Shown: one piece after another, positions 1 through 16,735 of the stretch | Numbering within the stretch: the first letter of the stretch is position 1 | Layout: every line of letters starts with the position of its first letter | NCBI RefSeq assembly: GCF_027941775.1 | Contig: NZ_CP115917.1 | Span: 467,001-531,000 of the forward strand | Direction: 5' to 3' | Origin: Tenacibaculum pacificus | GTDB taxonomy: Bacteria; Bacteroidota; Bacteroidia; Flavobacteriales; Flavobacteriaceae | DNA: 64,000 nucleotides | Made by a program: the position numbers and the translations under genes | The notes under the pieces: generated by a model | Told to the model about the DNA's origin: nothing | Database searches by the model: none | Seen by the model: only the letters and a program-made list of their open reading frames with translations

Positions 1-1262
1 GTTTCATTTAAAGCTTCAGCATACATTAATAATACATCAGCATAACGCATTAATACTACATTTAAACCTATATAAGAATTATCATAGACATAATTTGGTA
101 ACCATTTTCTAAAATAAGCATGATTTTCATAAGTATCATTATACTGCCAATCCATTAATTGATCCCAAGTATATCCTTGCATTTCATTGGTGTTTGTATC
201 ATTAAAGAAAGGATCTCTAAAATATACTGAACCATATAACCTACTATCATAACGTCCTGTTGTAGCAATCATTCCTTCTGCTTTCATTTCAGTAACAATA
301 GCAGGGCTTGCTTCAATACCTCCCCAGCCACCTAAAGACCAATCACCTACAAAAGCATGTAATCTTGTAGCATTCCAAGAATTGTCATCACCACTTTTAA
401 ATTGTAATTCAAAAATAGATTCTTGATTATTTTCATTTTCACCATTAAACAAGCTTAAAAAGTTTGGCTCTAAATTATATGAACCAGCATTTCCATTAAC
501 AATTTTTTTGAATGCAGCTGCTGCATTTTCATAATCACTAGCATCTGAAGATGTTGCGTCACCAGCTTTATACATGTAGGCTTTTCCTAAATAAGCTAAA
601 GCAGCTCCTTTAGTAGCTCTTCCTGCTTGTGTATCTCCAACAAGACTTAGCATTGCTTCAGCATCTTGAAAATCTTTAATAACAACTCCCCAAGCTTCTT
701 TCCTTGTTGCTAATGCTTTATTTAATGTTTCCGTATTAATCATTTCTGTTCTTAATACTATTTTTTCAAATAATGTTAATAATTTAAAATGATAATACCC
801 TCTTAAAAAAGTTGCTTCACCAATAATTTGTTTTTTTTCTTTTACTGAAATTTGTTCAGCAGTCATTTCATTAACTTTTGTAATTACTTGATTAGAAAAG
901 TTTAAACCTTTATAATTAGTTTTCCAAAGTACATTTAAAAATGTATGTCCGTTGGTATAATTAAAATTAAAAATAGATAACCAATGTCCGTAATTAATAG
1001 CATCTGGACCTGGTAAAGCATAATCTGACCTAAAATACTCTACAACAGGTCTTCCTTCTTGCCATCCATCCCAAAAGTTACTTCTAGCTTCTAGTTCTGA
1101 GTAAGCAGCAGTTAATCCTGATTGTGCATCTTCTGCATTTCTCCAAAATGAATCTGAAGTTAATTGATCTGGTGATACTTGCTGAATAAAAGCATCATCA
1201 TCACAGGCTATTATTGTAACTGTAAAAACAGTAGCTATAATTATTTTATATATGTTTTTCAT
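1..1262 (-). CDS. SusD/RagB-family outer-membrane nutrient-binding lipoprotein, partial
   Basis: The surface lipoprotein that caps a SusC transporter and captures oligosaccharides or peptides outside the cell. The N-terminus is a lipoprotein signal ending in IIAC followed by three aspartates, which fits export to the surface in Bacteroidetes. The N-terminal SusD-like segment (SFWRNAEDAQSGLTAAYSEL) and the later segment RYADVLLMYAEALNE are both typical of SusD/RagB. About 420 codons are present; the C-terminus lies beyond the left window edge. The start ATG is at 1260-1262, 11 bases after the susC stop, so it is the second gene of a susC-susD transcription unit. Its substrate cannot be read from the sequence. 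The divergent operon of glycosidases suggests a glycan or glycopeptide. Confidence 0.9.
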   Translation of the reverse strand, partial: MKNIYKIIIATVFTVTIIACDDDAFIQQVSPDQLTSDSFWRNAEDAQSGLTAAYSELEARSNFWDGWQEGRPVVEYFRSDYALPGPDAINYGHWLSIFNFNYTNGHTFLNVLWKTNYKGLNFSNQVITKVNEMTAEQISVKEKKQIIGEATFLRGYYHFKLLTLFEKIVLRTEMINTETLNKALATRKEAWGVVIKDFQDAEAMLSLVGDTQAGRATKGAALAYLGKAYMYKAGDATSSDASDYENAAAAFKKIVNGNAGSYNLEPNFLSLFNGENENNQESIFELQFKSGDDNSWNATRLHAFVGDWSLGGWGGIEASPAIVTEMKAEGMIATTGRYDSRLYGSVYFRDPFFNDTNTNEMQGYTWDQLMDWQYNDTYENHAYFRKWLPNYVYDNSYIGLNVVLMRYADVLLMYAEALNE

Positions 1263-1273
1263 TGTTTAATTTT

Positions 1274-4200
1274 TTAAAATTTAAATTGGACACCTAAAAT
1301 AAATGATTTATACTTTGGATATAAAGACCTATCAATACCTTTAGATAAAGTAGATCCTCCTACTTCAGGATCTAAACCACTATAATCTGTAATTGTAAAT
1401 AAATTTTGCCCTGTAACATATAATCTTAACTTATCAATTTGTAAGTTATTTAATACTTTTTTAGGTAAGCTATATCCTAATTGAATTGTTTTAACTCTTA
1501 AATATGCACCATTTTCAAGAAAACGTGTTGATGCTCTATTGTTTTGATTAGGGTCTCCTAAAACAGCTCTAGGAACTGAAGTATTTGTATTTGTAGGTGT
1601 CCAAGAATTTAAAGCTTCTGTTTCAAAGTTTCTTCCTGCATCTAAACCTAGAGATTCAAAACGGTTTCCATTGTATATTTTATTTCCACCAACTCCTTGA
1701 AAGAAAATATTAAAATCAATTCCTTTATAATCGGCAGATAAATTTAAACTATATTCAAACTTAGGAATTGCTGTACCTTTATATACTTCATCCTTACTAT
1801 CAATAATACCATCATTATTCTGGTCAATAAAACGAATATCTCCTGGTTTAGCAAATTTTTGCATAGCATTATCTGCTCCATGAAGAGCAATACTATTTGC
1901 GTTATGCTTATCAATTTCTGCTTGATTTTGAAAAATACCATCAGCTACAGGTAAAAAGTAAGCTCCAGGTTCATAACCTATTTTAGTTTGGTTTACAAAA
2001 TGTTCAGATCCGAATTTTAATCCATCACCATATAATACTTGACTAGTACTACTTAATTTAGTTACTTCACTATTAATTGTTGTTAAAGTAGCAAAAGCGG
2101 CATAACCAACTTCATTTTTTTTATTTGTATAACCTAATTCAAATTCAAGACCTTTGTTTACAAATTCTCCAACATTTATAATAGTAGTATTTATTCCTCC
2201 TGATTCAGACGGAATAGATGGAATTAATAAATCACTTGTAGTAGAGTTATAATAATTTACTGATCCTTTAAGAGCATGGTTTAACGTGGTGAAATCTAAT
2301 CCAAAATTTGCTGAAGTATTAGTTTCCCATTGTAAATTATCATTTTGTAATTCTCTTGCAATACTTCCTTGGTAAGATGTTTGTGGATTACCAAAAACAT
2401 ATCCTCCATTATTTTGACTTTTTCCTTGCTCGATTTTAGCTACATAATCATAATAACTTAAAGCGTTATCATTACCTGCTTGTCCCCAACTAAAACGTAA
2501 TTTTAAGAAATCAAATAAGTTTTGATTTTTAAATGAAATTTTCTTCAGTAATTTTCCAACCTAATGCTACAGAAGGGAAGGTTCCATATTTATTGTTTTT
2601 TCCAAACTTAGAACTTCCATCTCTACGAATACTTGCTTGAAATAAATATTTGTCATCGAATGAATAATTTACTCTACCAAATTGAGAAACCAAACTATAT
2701 TCATAATTTGTTCCAGTTGCAGAACGTGTACCATCTCTAAAAGCATTTAAAGTATTAAAACTAGGGTCTAAAATAATCGCTGGTATTTTATCATCTAAGT
2801 CTCCGTTATTATTCAAGTCTTTAGGTGAATATTTCCATCCTTCTGCTTGTGCATAGGTTTCTTTTAATGGCTCTGAAATTCTTTGATAACCTGCTAAGAA
2901 ATTGAAATTACTTTTACCAAATTCTAAACTGTAATTTAAGGTGTATTCTTGGTTTATTCTTCTAAATTCATTGTTGTACTCTGAAATAAAAGCAAATTCA
3001 TTTTCTGGATTTGATGGTACAGCTCTTACTTGAAAAGCTTGATGAAAATCATAGGTATAGTTTGTTAAATTTGATACAGAGTAATTTACTTTAGCTGTTA
3101 AGTTGTCTAAAAGATCATAACTTACGTTTACACTTCCTAAAAAGTATTTTAATTTCGTATAATCATTCTTAAAATGATCTTCTCCTACAGGATTTTTATG
3201 GTCAGGTAAGCTACCGTCTCTATAACCAAATCCTGACTCTTTTGTTTCATCAAAAACAGGAATTAAAGGAGATATTTGAAAAGTTTCTCTTAAAGAAAAT
3301 TTTTGTTGTTCTCTATAAGTTTCACTATAATTTAAACTAGTATTTACCTTAAATCTATCTTTTGTAAATCCGATGTTAGCATAAACACCTTTTTTAGTGA
3401 ATATTGATCCAATTAACATTCCTGTTTCATCAGCATAACTAGCACCAGCACTATAATTAAAATTATCTGAAGCACCACTCATTCTTACATTTAATAAGCT
3501 TAATTCACCATTTCTATGTGTTTCATCTAACCAATCAGTATTTGCTGTTATTGGGGCTGTTACGTATGAAGGTAAACTTTTTCCTGCATTTTCATACATT
3601 TGTTTATGTACACTTACATATCCGTTAGCGTCTAATAGTTTTAACTTTTTTCTTGCAGTATTAATACTAAGAGATGTTTCAATTTCTATTTTAGATTTTC
3701 CTTTTTTTCCTTTTTTTGTCGTAATTAGAACAACACCATTGGCTGCTTTTGTTCCATAAATTGCTCCAGACGCAGCATCTTTTAAAATTTCCATAGAAGC
3801 AATATTTGTTGCATCAATAAAATAAGGATCTGCCTGTACACCATCAATAATATATAAAGGTTGGTTCTGACCAAAAGTACCAATACCTCTAATTGAGATA
3901 TCTGCTCCTGAACCAGGGCTACCTGATGATGAAGTTACTGTAACTCCTGATACACGTCCTTGTAGTGCGTCAATAGGGTTTGTTGTAACTACACGTGTTA
4001 ATTCTTCTGCCTTAACTTGTCCTACAGCTCCTGTTACATCGCTTTTCTTTTGAGTACCGTAACCAACTACAACAACTTCATCAAGAGTTGCTGCATCTTC
4101 AAGTAATGTAATATCAATTGTTTTTTTATTTTCAACAATTATTTCTTTAGTTATGAATCCTAAGTAGTTGAAAATTAAAGTATTTTTAGGTTCTGCCTTT

Positions 4201-4424
4201 ATGGTATAATTACCTTCAAAGTCAGTTTCAACACCTATACTTGTCCCTTTAATAATAATAGAAGCGCCAGGTAAGGAAAGTCCATGTTTATCAATTACTT
4301 TACCACTGATACTATTTTTTTGAGCGATTACTTTAGAAGTCGAAGCTATAAAAAAACAAATAAGTAAGGTTAAAAATGAAAAATTGATCGTTTTACCATT
4401 TTTGAGATTTTCTTTTTGATTCAT
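1274..4424 (-). pseudogene. SusC/RagA TonB-linked outer-membrane transporter, single frameshift
   Basis: A TonB-dependent channel that imports the ligand caught by SusD. The signal peptide ends at about residue 34 (VIAQ). It is followed by a carboxypeptidase-regulatory-like domain (about 38-110), a TonB-box-like segment with EVVVVGYGTQKKSDVTGAVG, a plug domain with SIRGIGTFGQNQPLYIIDGV and YGTKAANGVVLITTKKG, then the barrel. The frame reaches a stop at 2529-2531 after EENFI. The next frame then runs open without a stop from about 2537 to 1274 with SusC-like sequence (LFDFLKLRFSWGQAGN). Removing one base in the short T run at 2539-2542 gives a continuous protein of about 1049 residues, the normal family length. 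Either a real loss of transport or a sequencing error. The protein would lack most of the barrel if the shift is real. Confidence 0.85.
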
Positions 4425-4516
4425 ACGTAATTGGTTTATTAATTATGATTTAAGTTCTAATAAATTAAGATACTTATAAAACAGTAGTATAAAATATTTT
4501 GACAAACTCTAAAAGC

Positions 4517-4548
4517 CAAATGTACAGGGAATTAAAAATTAAACACAA
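4517..4548 (-). promoter_or_regulatory. Candidate Bacteroidetes promoter for susC-susD
   Basis: On the minus strand a TTG (4546-4548) and TACATTTG (4517-4524) are separated by 21 bases. This matches the known Bacteroidetes form TTG/TTTG, about 17-23 bases, TAnnTTTG. It lies about 95 bases upstream of the susC start. Confidence 0.45.
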
Positions 4549-4562
4549 CTAGTACCTACTAG

Positions 4563-4594
4563 TTTGTGATTTTTAGATGTTTAGTTTATTTTTG
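4563..4594 (+). promoter_or_regulatory. Candidate Bacteroidetes promoter for the glycosidase operon
   Basis: TTTG at 4563-4566 and TATTTTTG at 4587-4594 are separated by exactly 20 bases, a close match to the Bacteroidetes sigma-A consensus. It lies about 100 bases upstream of the first glycosidase gene and back to back with the susC promoter candidate. The 268-base divergent gap therefore appears to drive both units. No classical operator was recognised in it. Confidence 0.5.
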
Positions 4595-4692
4595 TAAGAT
4601 TAGTTTTACTAGCTTTAAGCAAGGTGTAAATAGATTCTAAAATCTGTAGAAAAATCATAATTTTTTACATAAAAAAAAACTTCAATTAAGAT

Positions 4693-6684
4693 ATGATTAA
4701 ACAAACAGAACTGCTATTAGTAAGCTTATTAATTGTTTTGATAAGTTGTAAAGATAAAGTCGAAAGTAAAAAAGAGAAGGTGAAAACAATGGTACATACT
4801 AATGTGCTCAATTATGTTTTTACACCCAAACATAAATTTGATAAAAAAGGTTTAATGTTTTCTGATCAAGGGGCTTGGTTTGCATACAGTTTCCCGGATT
4901 CTATAAATACTACAGGTTTTTCAGGTCCTTTTTTAATGACTCAACAAAATGGTATTTGGAGTAGTTCATCACTTACTAACTTGGTATTGAAAAATACAAA
5001 ATGGACGTCAATTGATACAAAAAGTTATAGCAGTCATTTAGAACAGGTTTTTTTATCAGAAAAATTAGAGTTAAAACAACAATTATTTTTTTTATCAGGA
5101 CATACAGCTATTATTAAATCAATATTAAAAAATAAAAGTAATTCACCACAAGCTATTAATTATAGTTTTAAAAATGAACAGTTATTAGCTGACGGATTAA
5201 AATTATCAGTAAAAGAAAATAATTTAACAATTAAATCAGCTTTAACAGATGCTGTTGGTCATGTTATTTTTCCTGAAGATGTACTTTTAACAGCATCAAC
5301 AGATAGTACTTATATTTCAAATGAAATACAAATGGTATTAAAGCCAAATGAAACTAAAGAATTTACAATTTCTCAAAGTTTTATTTTTAAAGAATATTCA
5401 TGGTTAGAAGAGCAACAAAAAATTACTACTTCAAGTTTTGATGCTATTTTAAAAGATAGAAAATCAGATAAAAACACAGAATTACAATCATTAATAGAAA
5501 ATAGAAAAATTCAATTTAATGATGATAAATACGCTGAGGTATTAGCAAAAACACAATTAACATTACAAAATAATTGGAGAATTGCAGCTGGAGAATTAAA
5601 AGATGAAGGTTTATTTCCTAGTTATCATTATAAATGGTTTCATGGTTTTTGGTCTTGGGATTCTTGGAAACACGCAGTAGGATTATCTTATTATAATACT
5701 GATTTGGCTAAAAAACAAATGAGAGTTATGTTTAACTTTCAAAATGAAGATGGTTTTATTGTAGATTGTGTTTATAGAGATACTTTAATTGAAAAACATA
5801 ATTATCGAGATACAAAACCACCACTTTCTGCATGGGCAATTGCTAAAATTTATAAAAAAGATAAAGACCTTTCTTTTGTAAAAGAGTTTTATCCGAAGTT
5901 AAAAAAATATCATCAATGGTGGTATAATAAACGTGATCATGATAAAGATGGTTTGTGTGAATATGGTTCTACAGATGGAAGTGTAATAGCTGCAAAGTGG
6001 GAGAGTGGAATGGATAACGCTATTCGTTTTGACAATTCTAAAATTTTAAAAAATAGTGAAGGAGCTTATTCAATAGACCAAGAATCGGTAGATTTAAATG
6101 CCTATTTATATGCTGAAAAATTATTTTTATCAGAATTAGCTACTATTTTAGGGTATAAAACTGATGCAGATAGCTTTAAGAAAGAAGCTGAAAAGTTAAA
6201 ATTGATAATTCAAACACAATTTTATGACCCTATTGATGGATGGTTTTATGACACTACTTTAGATGGTAAAACATTTATCAAAGGAGAAGGAAGTGAAGGG
6301 TGGACAGCGCTTTGGGCAAATGCAGCAACACAAGAACAAGCAGAAGCTGTTAAAAATAAAATGATGGATCCTAAGAAGTTTTTTACAAAGGTTCCTTTTC
6401 AAACCATGAGTGCCGACCACGAAAAATTTAATCCTTTAAAAGGATATTGGCGTGGTCCTAATTGGTTAGATCAAGCTTATTTTGGTGTGAAAAGTTTGCG
6501 TAATTATGGTTTTGATAAAGAAGCTGATAAGGCAACTATTCAAATTTTGAAAGGTGCCGAAGGTGTTCTTGGAAAAGGAAAATCAATTAGAGAAAATTAC
6601 CATCCTTTAACAGGAAAAGGATTAAGTGCTGAAAATTTTAGCTGGAGTGCTGCACATATAATTATGTTATTACAAAAAGATTAA
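4693..6684 (+). CDS. GH63-type alpha-glucosidase lipoprotein (YgjK-like)
   Basis: A predicted exo-acting inverting alpha-glucosidase with the (alpha/alpha)6 barrel of family GH63. The N-terminus is a lipoprotein signal (LLIVLISC) that places it in the periplasm or on a membrane. A beta-rich N-terminal domain spans roughly residues 40-260. The catalytic barrel begins near 275 and carries FHGFWSWDSWKHAVGL; D323 in it is the likely general acid. GLSAENFSWSAAH near the C-terminus contains E647, the likely base. From family knowledge, E. coli YgjK acts on alpha-glucosides, and a mutant of it makes Glc-alpha-1,2-Gal, which is the collagen disaccharide. The stop codon is followed directly by the ATG of the next gene, so the two are translationally coupled. 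Trehalase-like or mannosylglycerate hydrolase-like specificity cannot be excluded from sequence alone. Confidence 0.8.
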   Translation: MIKQTELLLVSLLIVLISCKDKVESKKEKVKTMVHTNVLNYVFTPKHKFDKKGLMFSDQGAWFAYSFPDSINTTGFSGPFLMTQQNGIWSSSSLTNLVLKNTKWTSIDTKSYSSHLEQVFLSEKLELKQQLFFLSGHTAIIKSILKNKSNSPQAINYSFKNEQLLADGLKLSVKENNLTIKSALTDAVGHVIFPEDVLLTASTDSTYISNEIQMVLKPNETKEFTISQSFIFKEYSWLEEQQKITTSSFDAILKDRKSDKNTELQSLIENRKIQFNDDKYAEVLAKTQLTLQNNWRIAAGELKDEGLFPSYHYKWFHGFWSWDSWKHAVGLSYYNTDLAKKQMRVMFNFQNEDGFIVDCVYRDTLIEKHNYRDTKPPLSAWAIAKIYKKDKDLSFVKEFYPKLKKYHQWWYNKRDHDKDGLCEYGSTDGSVIAAKWESGMDNAIRFDNSKILKNSEGAYSIDQESVDLNAYLYAEKLFLSELATILGYKTDADSFKKEAEKLKLIIQTQFYDPIDGWFYDTTLDGKTFIKGEGSEGWTALWANAATQEQAEAVKNKMMDPKKFFTKVPFQTMSADHEKFNPLKGYWRGPNWLDQAYFGVKSLRNYGFDKEADKATIQILKGAEGVLGKGKSIRENYHPLTGKGLSAENFSWSAAHIIMLLQKD

Positions 6685-12821
<6,137 letters not shown>

Positions 12822-12845
12822 AAGAATTAATTATAGTTAACAACA

Positions 12846-12878
12846 AAAAAAGCAACTCATATAGAGTTGCTTTTTTTT
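12846..12878. terminator. Bidirectional Rho-independent terminator
   Basis: A perfect 8-base stem AGCAACTC/GAGTTGCT (12851-12858 and 12864-12871) with loop ATATA, flanked by an A run on the left and a T run on the right. It sits between the convergent glycosidase operon and the M24 peptidase genes and can serve both. Confidence 0.85.
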
Positions 12879-12895
12879 ATATATTAAGGTGTTTT

Positions 12896-14116
12896 TTATT
12901 TTGAAATTCCAAAAGGATCTTCAATAGTGTGCATTGGTTCTGTAAACCATTTAGGACCATTTTTAGTCATATAAATATGATCTTCATGACGTATTCCAAA
13001 TTTATTAGGAACACAAATCATAGGTTCATTACTAAATGCCATACCTTCTACTAAAACAGTATTGTCATTCTTAACAATATATGGCCATTCATGAATATCT
13101 AAACCAATTCCATGACCTGTTCTATGAGGTAATCCTGGTAATGCATATTTAGGACCTAATTGATGACTTTCTAAAGTTTTTCTAGCAGCAGCATCAATAT
13201 CAGCACAAACACTACCTAATTGAGCAGCATCAAATGCAGCTTGTTGTGTTTCTTTTTCAATATTCCAGATAGATCTTTGTAAATCATCTGCTTCACCAAA
13301 AACATATGTTCTTGTAATATCAGAAATATAATCGTGTAATACACAACCAGTATCTACTAGTGTAACTTCGTTTAATTCTAAGTTTTTAGGAGTTTTTACA
13401 CCATGAGGAAATGAAGAATCAACACCAAATAACACGATACAAAAATATGAACCTGACGGAATTCCGTATCTAATATGTGCTTCGTGAATAAAATCTACTA
13501 CTTCTTTAGATGAAATACCAATTCTTAAAATCCTTGCAGCTGCTTTTTGAACCTCTAAAGTGATGTTCATTGCATGTTGTATAATAGTAATTTCAGCATC
13601 TGATTTTATCATTCTACAACCAGCTGTAATTGGTGTAGCACTTTCTAAAGTAAATGATGTGTTACATTTATTAATTCCATCAGTAATGAAAAAAGGCGTT
13701 GCTTCATCTATTAAAATATCACCTTCAGTAACTTTGTTTTCAGTTAATATTTTAGTGAATAATTTATAAGGACTTTTGTGTTCTTCCCAACAATTAACTT
13801 CACCTTCTATTAGCATGAAATCTAAAATAGTTCCTTTTTCAAATCTTGGTGCAATAAAATGAAGGTCTCCATTTTGAAATAAAATAGCACCTACCATACG
13901 TTCGCTCGAGTTCCATTTCATTCCTGTGAAATAAAATAAATTAGTTCCTGCATGTAAGTACATTGCTTGTTTGTTTTGATTTTTCATCATTAAACAAGCT
14001 TTATCTATTCTAGATTGAAATTCTTCTTTCTGAATCGGTTCAACTAAGTGAGCTGTTGGAGTTATTGCGTTTAATTCTGCTTCTATTGTAGAGCCTCCAA
14101 TTCCAAATGTATTCAT
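12896..14116 (-). CDS. M24-family X-Pro peptidase (prolidase/creatinase fold)
   Basis: A metallopeptidase of the pita-bread fold that would cut X-Pro or X-Hyp bonds. The creatinase-type N-terminal domain covers about residues 30-165 and the catalytic domain 175-400. The expected dinuclear metal ligands are visible: D255 (VDTG), D266 (SDITRT), H in GHGIGLDIHE, E in SNEPMICVP and E in IRHEDHI. No signal peptide is seen, so it is cytoplasmic. It lies 10 bases downstream of a second M24 gene and ahead of the hydroxyproline genes in the same orientation, which suggests a role in releasing hydroxyproline from peptides. Exact substrate preference cannot be assigned. Confidence 0.85.
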   Translation of the reverse strand: MNTFGIGGSTIEAELNAITPTAHLVEPIQKEEFQSRIDKACLMMKNQNKQAMYLHAGTNLFYFTGMKWNSSERMVGAILFQNGDLHFIAPRFEKGTILDFMLIEGEVNCWEEHKSPYKLFTKILTENKVTEGDILIDEATPFFITDGINKCNTSFTLESATPITAGCRMIKSDAEITIIQHAMNITLEVQKAAARILRIGISSKEVVDFIHEAHIRYGIPSGSYFCIVLFGVDSSFPHGVKTPKNLELNEVTLVDTGCVLHDYISDITRTYVFGEADDLQRSIWNIEKETQQAAFDAAQLGSVCADIDAAARKTLESHQLGPKYALPGLPHRTGHGIGLDIHEWPYIVKNDNTVLVEGMAFSNEPMICVPNKFGIRHEDHIYMTKNGPKWFTEPMHTIEDPFGISK

Positions 14117-14126
14117 GTAATTTTTT

Positions 14127-15419
14127 TTAATTGTTCATTAATGCTTCAATATCCTTAATTTCGATAGGCATTGCAGCTGTTAAATTGATGTTTCCTGTTT
14201 CAGTGATTAAATAATCATCTTCTAATCTACATCCAATTCCTTCTTCAGGAATATAAATACCAGGTTCACAAGTTAACACCATTCCTGTTTCAAAAGGACG
14301 AGAATATATACCAACATCATGTACGTCTAATCCTAAATAATGAGCTGTTCCGTGCATAAAATATTTTTTATACAATGGTTTTTCAGGATCTTGCTTGGCA
14401 ACATCATCAGCATTTAATAAATTTAATTTTATTAATTCAGCTTCAACTAATCCTGCCATATTTTTTTCGTAAACACTTGGTAAAATACCAGGTTTTAACA
14501 TTTTACTACCTTCTTTTAAACAATATAATACTGACGAATAAACAGCAGCTTGTCTTTCAGAGAATTTTCCATTTACAGGAAAACAACGAGTAGTATCGCT
14601 ATTATAATTAGCGTAACAAATCCCGAAGTCAAGTAAAATCATTTCACCATCATTACAAACTGAATCATTTGTATTATAGTGTAAAGCACAAGCATTTTTA
14701 CCAGAAGCAATAATTGGCTTAAATGCGTGATGCGAAGAACCTGTTTTAACTAAGTTATAAGCTAATTCAGCCTCTAACTCATATTCTTTCATACCAGGTT
14801 TGCATGTTTTTAACACGCTAGTAAAAGAAGCAACACTTATATCAGAAGCCTTTTGTATTAAGTCGTATTCTACTTTCGATTTTACAGGTCGTAAATTACG
14901 TGTAATTTTTGCAGCTCTATAATAATCATGTAATGGGTATTTTTGTTTACACCATTTGATCATTCTATCTTGTTTTGTTTCTTGATCATTGGTAACACGT
15001 TTAGCATGTTCGTTATGACCTAAGTAAAAACCATCAGCTTCAAAAGCCATGTACTGTAAAAATAATTCAAAATCTTTATCCCACTCAACTCTTGAAATTC
15101 CAGAAATATCTTGAGTTTGTTCTTTGGTTAGTTTTTCACCATCCCAAATTTTAATAAGCTCGCTTGTTTCTTTTATAAATAGAATAGCTCTATTTTCTTT
15201 TTTGAAAGCATCAGGATACAACACTAAAATAGTATCTTCTTGATCGATACCCGAAAGGTAAAAAAGATCATTGTTTTGTGTAAATCCCATAACATCATCA
15301 GCGTTATGATGTTTAACATCGTTAGATGTTAAAATAGCTATGGTATTAGGTTTCATTTGAGCAATGAAATTTTTTCTATTTTCTATAAATAAAGAATTGT
15401 CAATTTGGTCGTAACGCAT
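14127..15419 (-). CDS. pepP: Aminopeptidase P-family M24 metallopeptidase
   Basis: Removes N-terminal residues preceding proline. The 430-residue length and the N-terminal AMP_N-like domain (MRYDQIDNSLFIENRKNF) fit aminopeptidase P. The catalytic domain from about 180 has HYN (ALHYNTND), metal ligands D in LLDFGICY and D in NSDTTRCF, H in HGTAHYLGLDVHD, E in LTCEPGIYIPEEG and E in GCRLEDDYLIT. It is cytoplasmic, with no signal. It lies immediately upstream of the other M24 peptidase (10-base gap) and about 50 bases from the dehydrogenase gene, so one transcript is likely. The gene symbol is by family similarity. Confidence 0.85.
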   Translation of the reverse strand: MRYDQIDNSLFIENRKNFIAQMKPNTIAILTSNDVKHHNADDVMGFTQNNDLFYLSGIDQEDTILVLYPDAFKKENRAILFIKETSELIKIWDGEKLTKEQTQDISGISRVEWDKDFELFLQYMAFEADGFYLGHNEHAKRVTNDQETKQDRMIKWCKQKYPLHDYYRAAKITRNLRPVKSKVEYDLIQKASDISVASFTSVLKTCKPGMKEYELEAELAYNLVKTGSSHHAFKPIIASGKNACALHYNTNDSVCNDGEMILLDFGICYANYNSDTTRCFPVNGKFSERQAAVYSSVLYCLKEGSKMLKPGILPSVYEKNMAGLVEAELIKLNLLNADDVAKQDPEKPLYKKYFMHGTAHYLGLDVHDVGIYSRPFETGMVLTCEPGIYIPEEGIGCRLEDDYLITETGNINLTAAMPIEIKDIEALMNN

Positions 15420-15470
15420 ATTTTCTTACGGATGTATTTAATTAATTTTTACGTGCTTTTAATATTCAAA

Positions 15471-16718
15471 TTATGAATATCTTTCTACATGAAAAGGGTT
15501 TAAATCTAAACTTGTTTTTTTATCAGAAATAATTTCCGAAACTAATTTACCAGTTGCAGGACCTAAACTCCATCCCATCATTGCATGACCAGTAGCAATA
15601 GTTACGTTTTTAACTTTTGATAAACGACCAATATAAGGTAATCCATCAGGAGAACATGGTCTTAAACCAGCAGCAACATCGTCAATTTCTTTTTGATTAA
15701 TTTTTAAACCGTCGTAAAATCTCTCACTTGCTCTAGCAATAGCATCTACTCTTACACGGTTTATATTATTATTTATTTTATCTACTTCCATTGTACCTGC
15801 AAAACGAGTAAAACCATTCATTGGTGTTACAGCAACTTTTGCTTCCATTAAAATGGCAGGTATTGTAATTCCTGTATCTTGAGATACATTAATTCTATAT
15901 CCTTTACCAGCCTGAATTGGTACGGTAGCATTTAATTTTTTAACTAAAATTTGAGACCAAGAACCAGTAGCAACAACAATTTCATCAGCTGTTACTTCTT
16001 GTTTATTTGTTCTGATAGATGTTACTTTATCATTTTTAACATTGATATCTAATACCTCTTCATTTGCTAAAATAGTAACACCCTTTTTTTCTAAGTAAGA
16101 TTTTAATTGTGGCATAAATTCATTCGGAGTCATATGTGCATCAGTATGATAATACACAGCTCCTTTAATGTTTAAACCAGCATTCAGTTCTAATTTTAAA
16201 ACCTGTTCTTTTGTTAAGTTTTCAACATTTAAGCCTTCCTGAATAGCACGTTTACCTGTTTTCCATTCTTCTTCACCAGCTTTATCAGTTTGGTAACACA
16301 TTAACAAACCTTTGTGTTTGTAAAAGAAATCAAATTCATTAGAGTCTTTTATCTCTTGATATAATTCTCTACTTAATATATTAATATCTTTAATGGTTTT
16401 AATTGAGCTTTCAACTTTTTCTTTTGTTGATGCTTTTTTAAATAACCAAGTCCATTTTAAAAAATCATAATCTAAACGAGGCTTCACAGAAAAAGGACTT
16501 TTTGAGTCAAACATCCATTTAATACCTTTGTTTATCATACCAGGAGCTGCCAAAGAAATAATATGACTAGGAGTTATATATCCTGCGTTTACATAAGATG
16601 CACCACTTGAAAAATCAGATTTATCAATTACGGTAACTTTGTGCCCTTCCTTTTGAAGATAATAAGCTGAACATAAGCCTATAATTCCTCCTCCAATAAT
16701 TACTACTTCTTTTGACAT
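15471..16718 (-). CDS. FAD-dependent D-amino-acid dehydrogenase, probable D-hydroxyproline dehydrogenase
   Basis: A DadA-like flavoprotein. The N-terminal dinucleotide-binding motif is IIGGGIIGLCSAYYLQ (residues 7-22), and the C-terminal FAD segment contains GLRPCSPDGLPYIGR and GHAMMGWSLGPATG. The length of 415 residues is normal for the family. Its position between the M24 peptidases and a 4-hydroxyproline epimerase points to oxidation of cis-4-hydroxy-D-proline to 1-pyrroline-4-hydroxy-2-carboxylate, the second step of the bacterial trans-4-hydroxy-L-proline route. D-alanine or D-proline dehydrogenase activity is the alternative. It lies 17 bases downstream of the small DUF3781 gene. Confidence 0.8.
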   Translation of the reverse strand: MSKEVVIIGGGIIGLCSAYYLQKEGHKVTVIDKSDFSSGASYVNAGYITPSHIISLAAPGMINKGIKWMFDSKSPFSVKPRLDYDFLKWTWLFKKASTKEKVESSIKTIKDINILSRELYQEIKDSNEFDFFYKHKGLLMCYQTDKAGEEEWKTGKRAIQEGLNVENLTKEQVLKLELNAGLNIKGAVYYHTDAHMTPNEFMPQLKSYLEKKGVTILANEEVLDINVKNDKVTSIRTNKQEVTADEIVVATGSWSQILVKKLNATVPIQAGKGYRINVSQDTGITIPAILMEAKVAVTPMNGFTRFAGTMEVDKINNNINRVRVDAIARASERFYDGLKINQKEIDDVAAGLRPCSPDGLPYIGRLSKVKNVTIATGHAMMGWSLGPATGKLVSEIISDKKTSLDLNPFHVERYS

Positions 16719-16735
16719 TTAATATGTTTTTAAAC

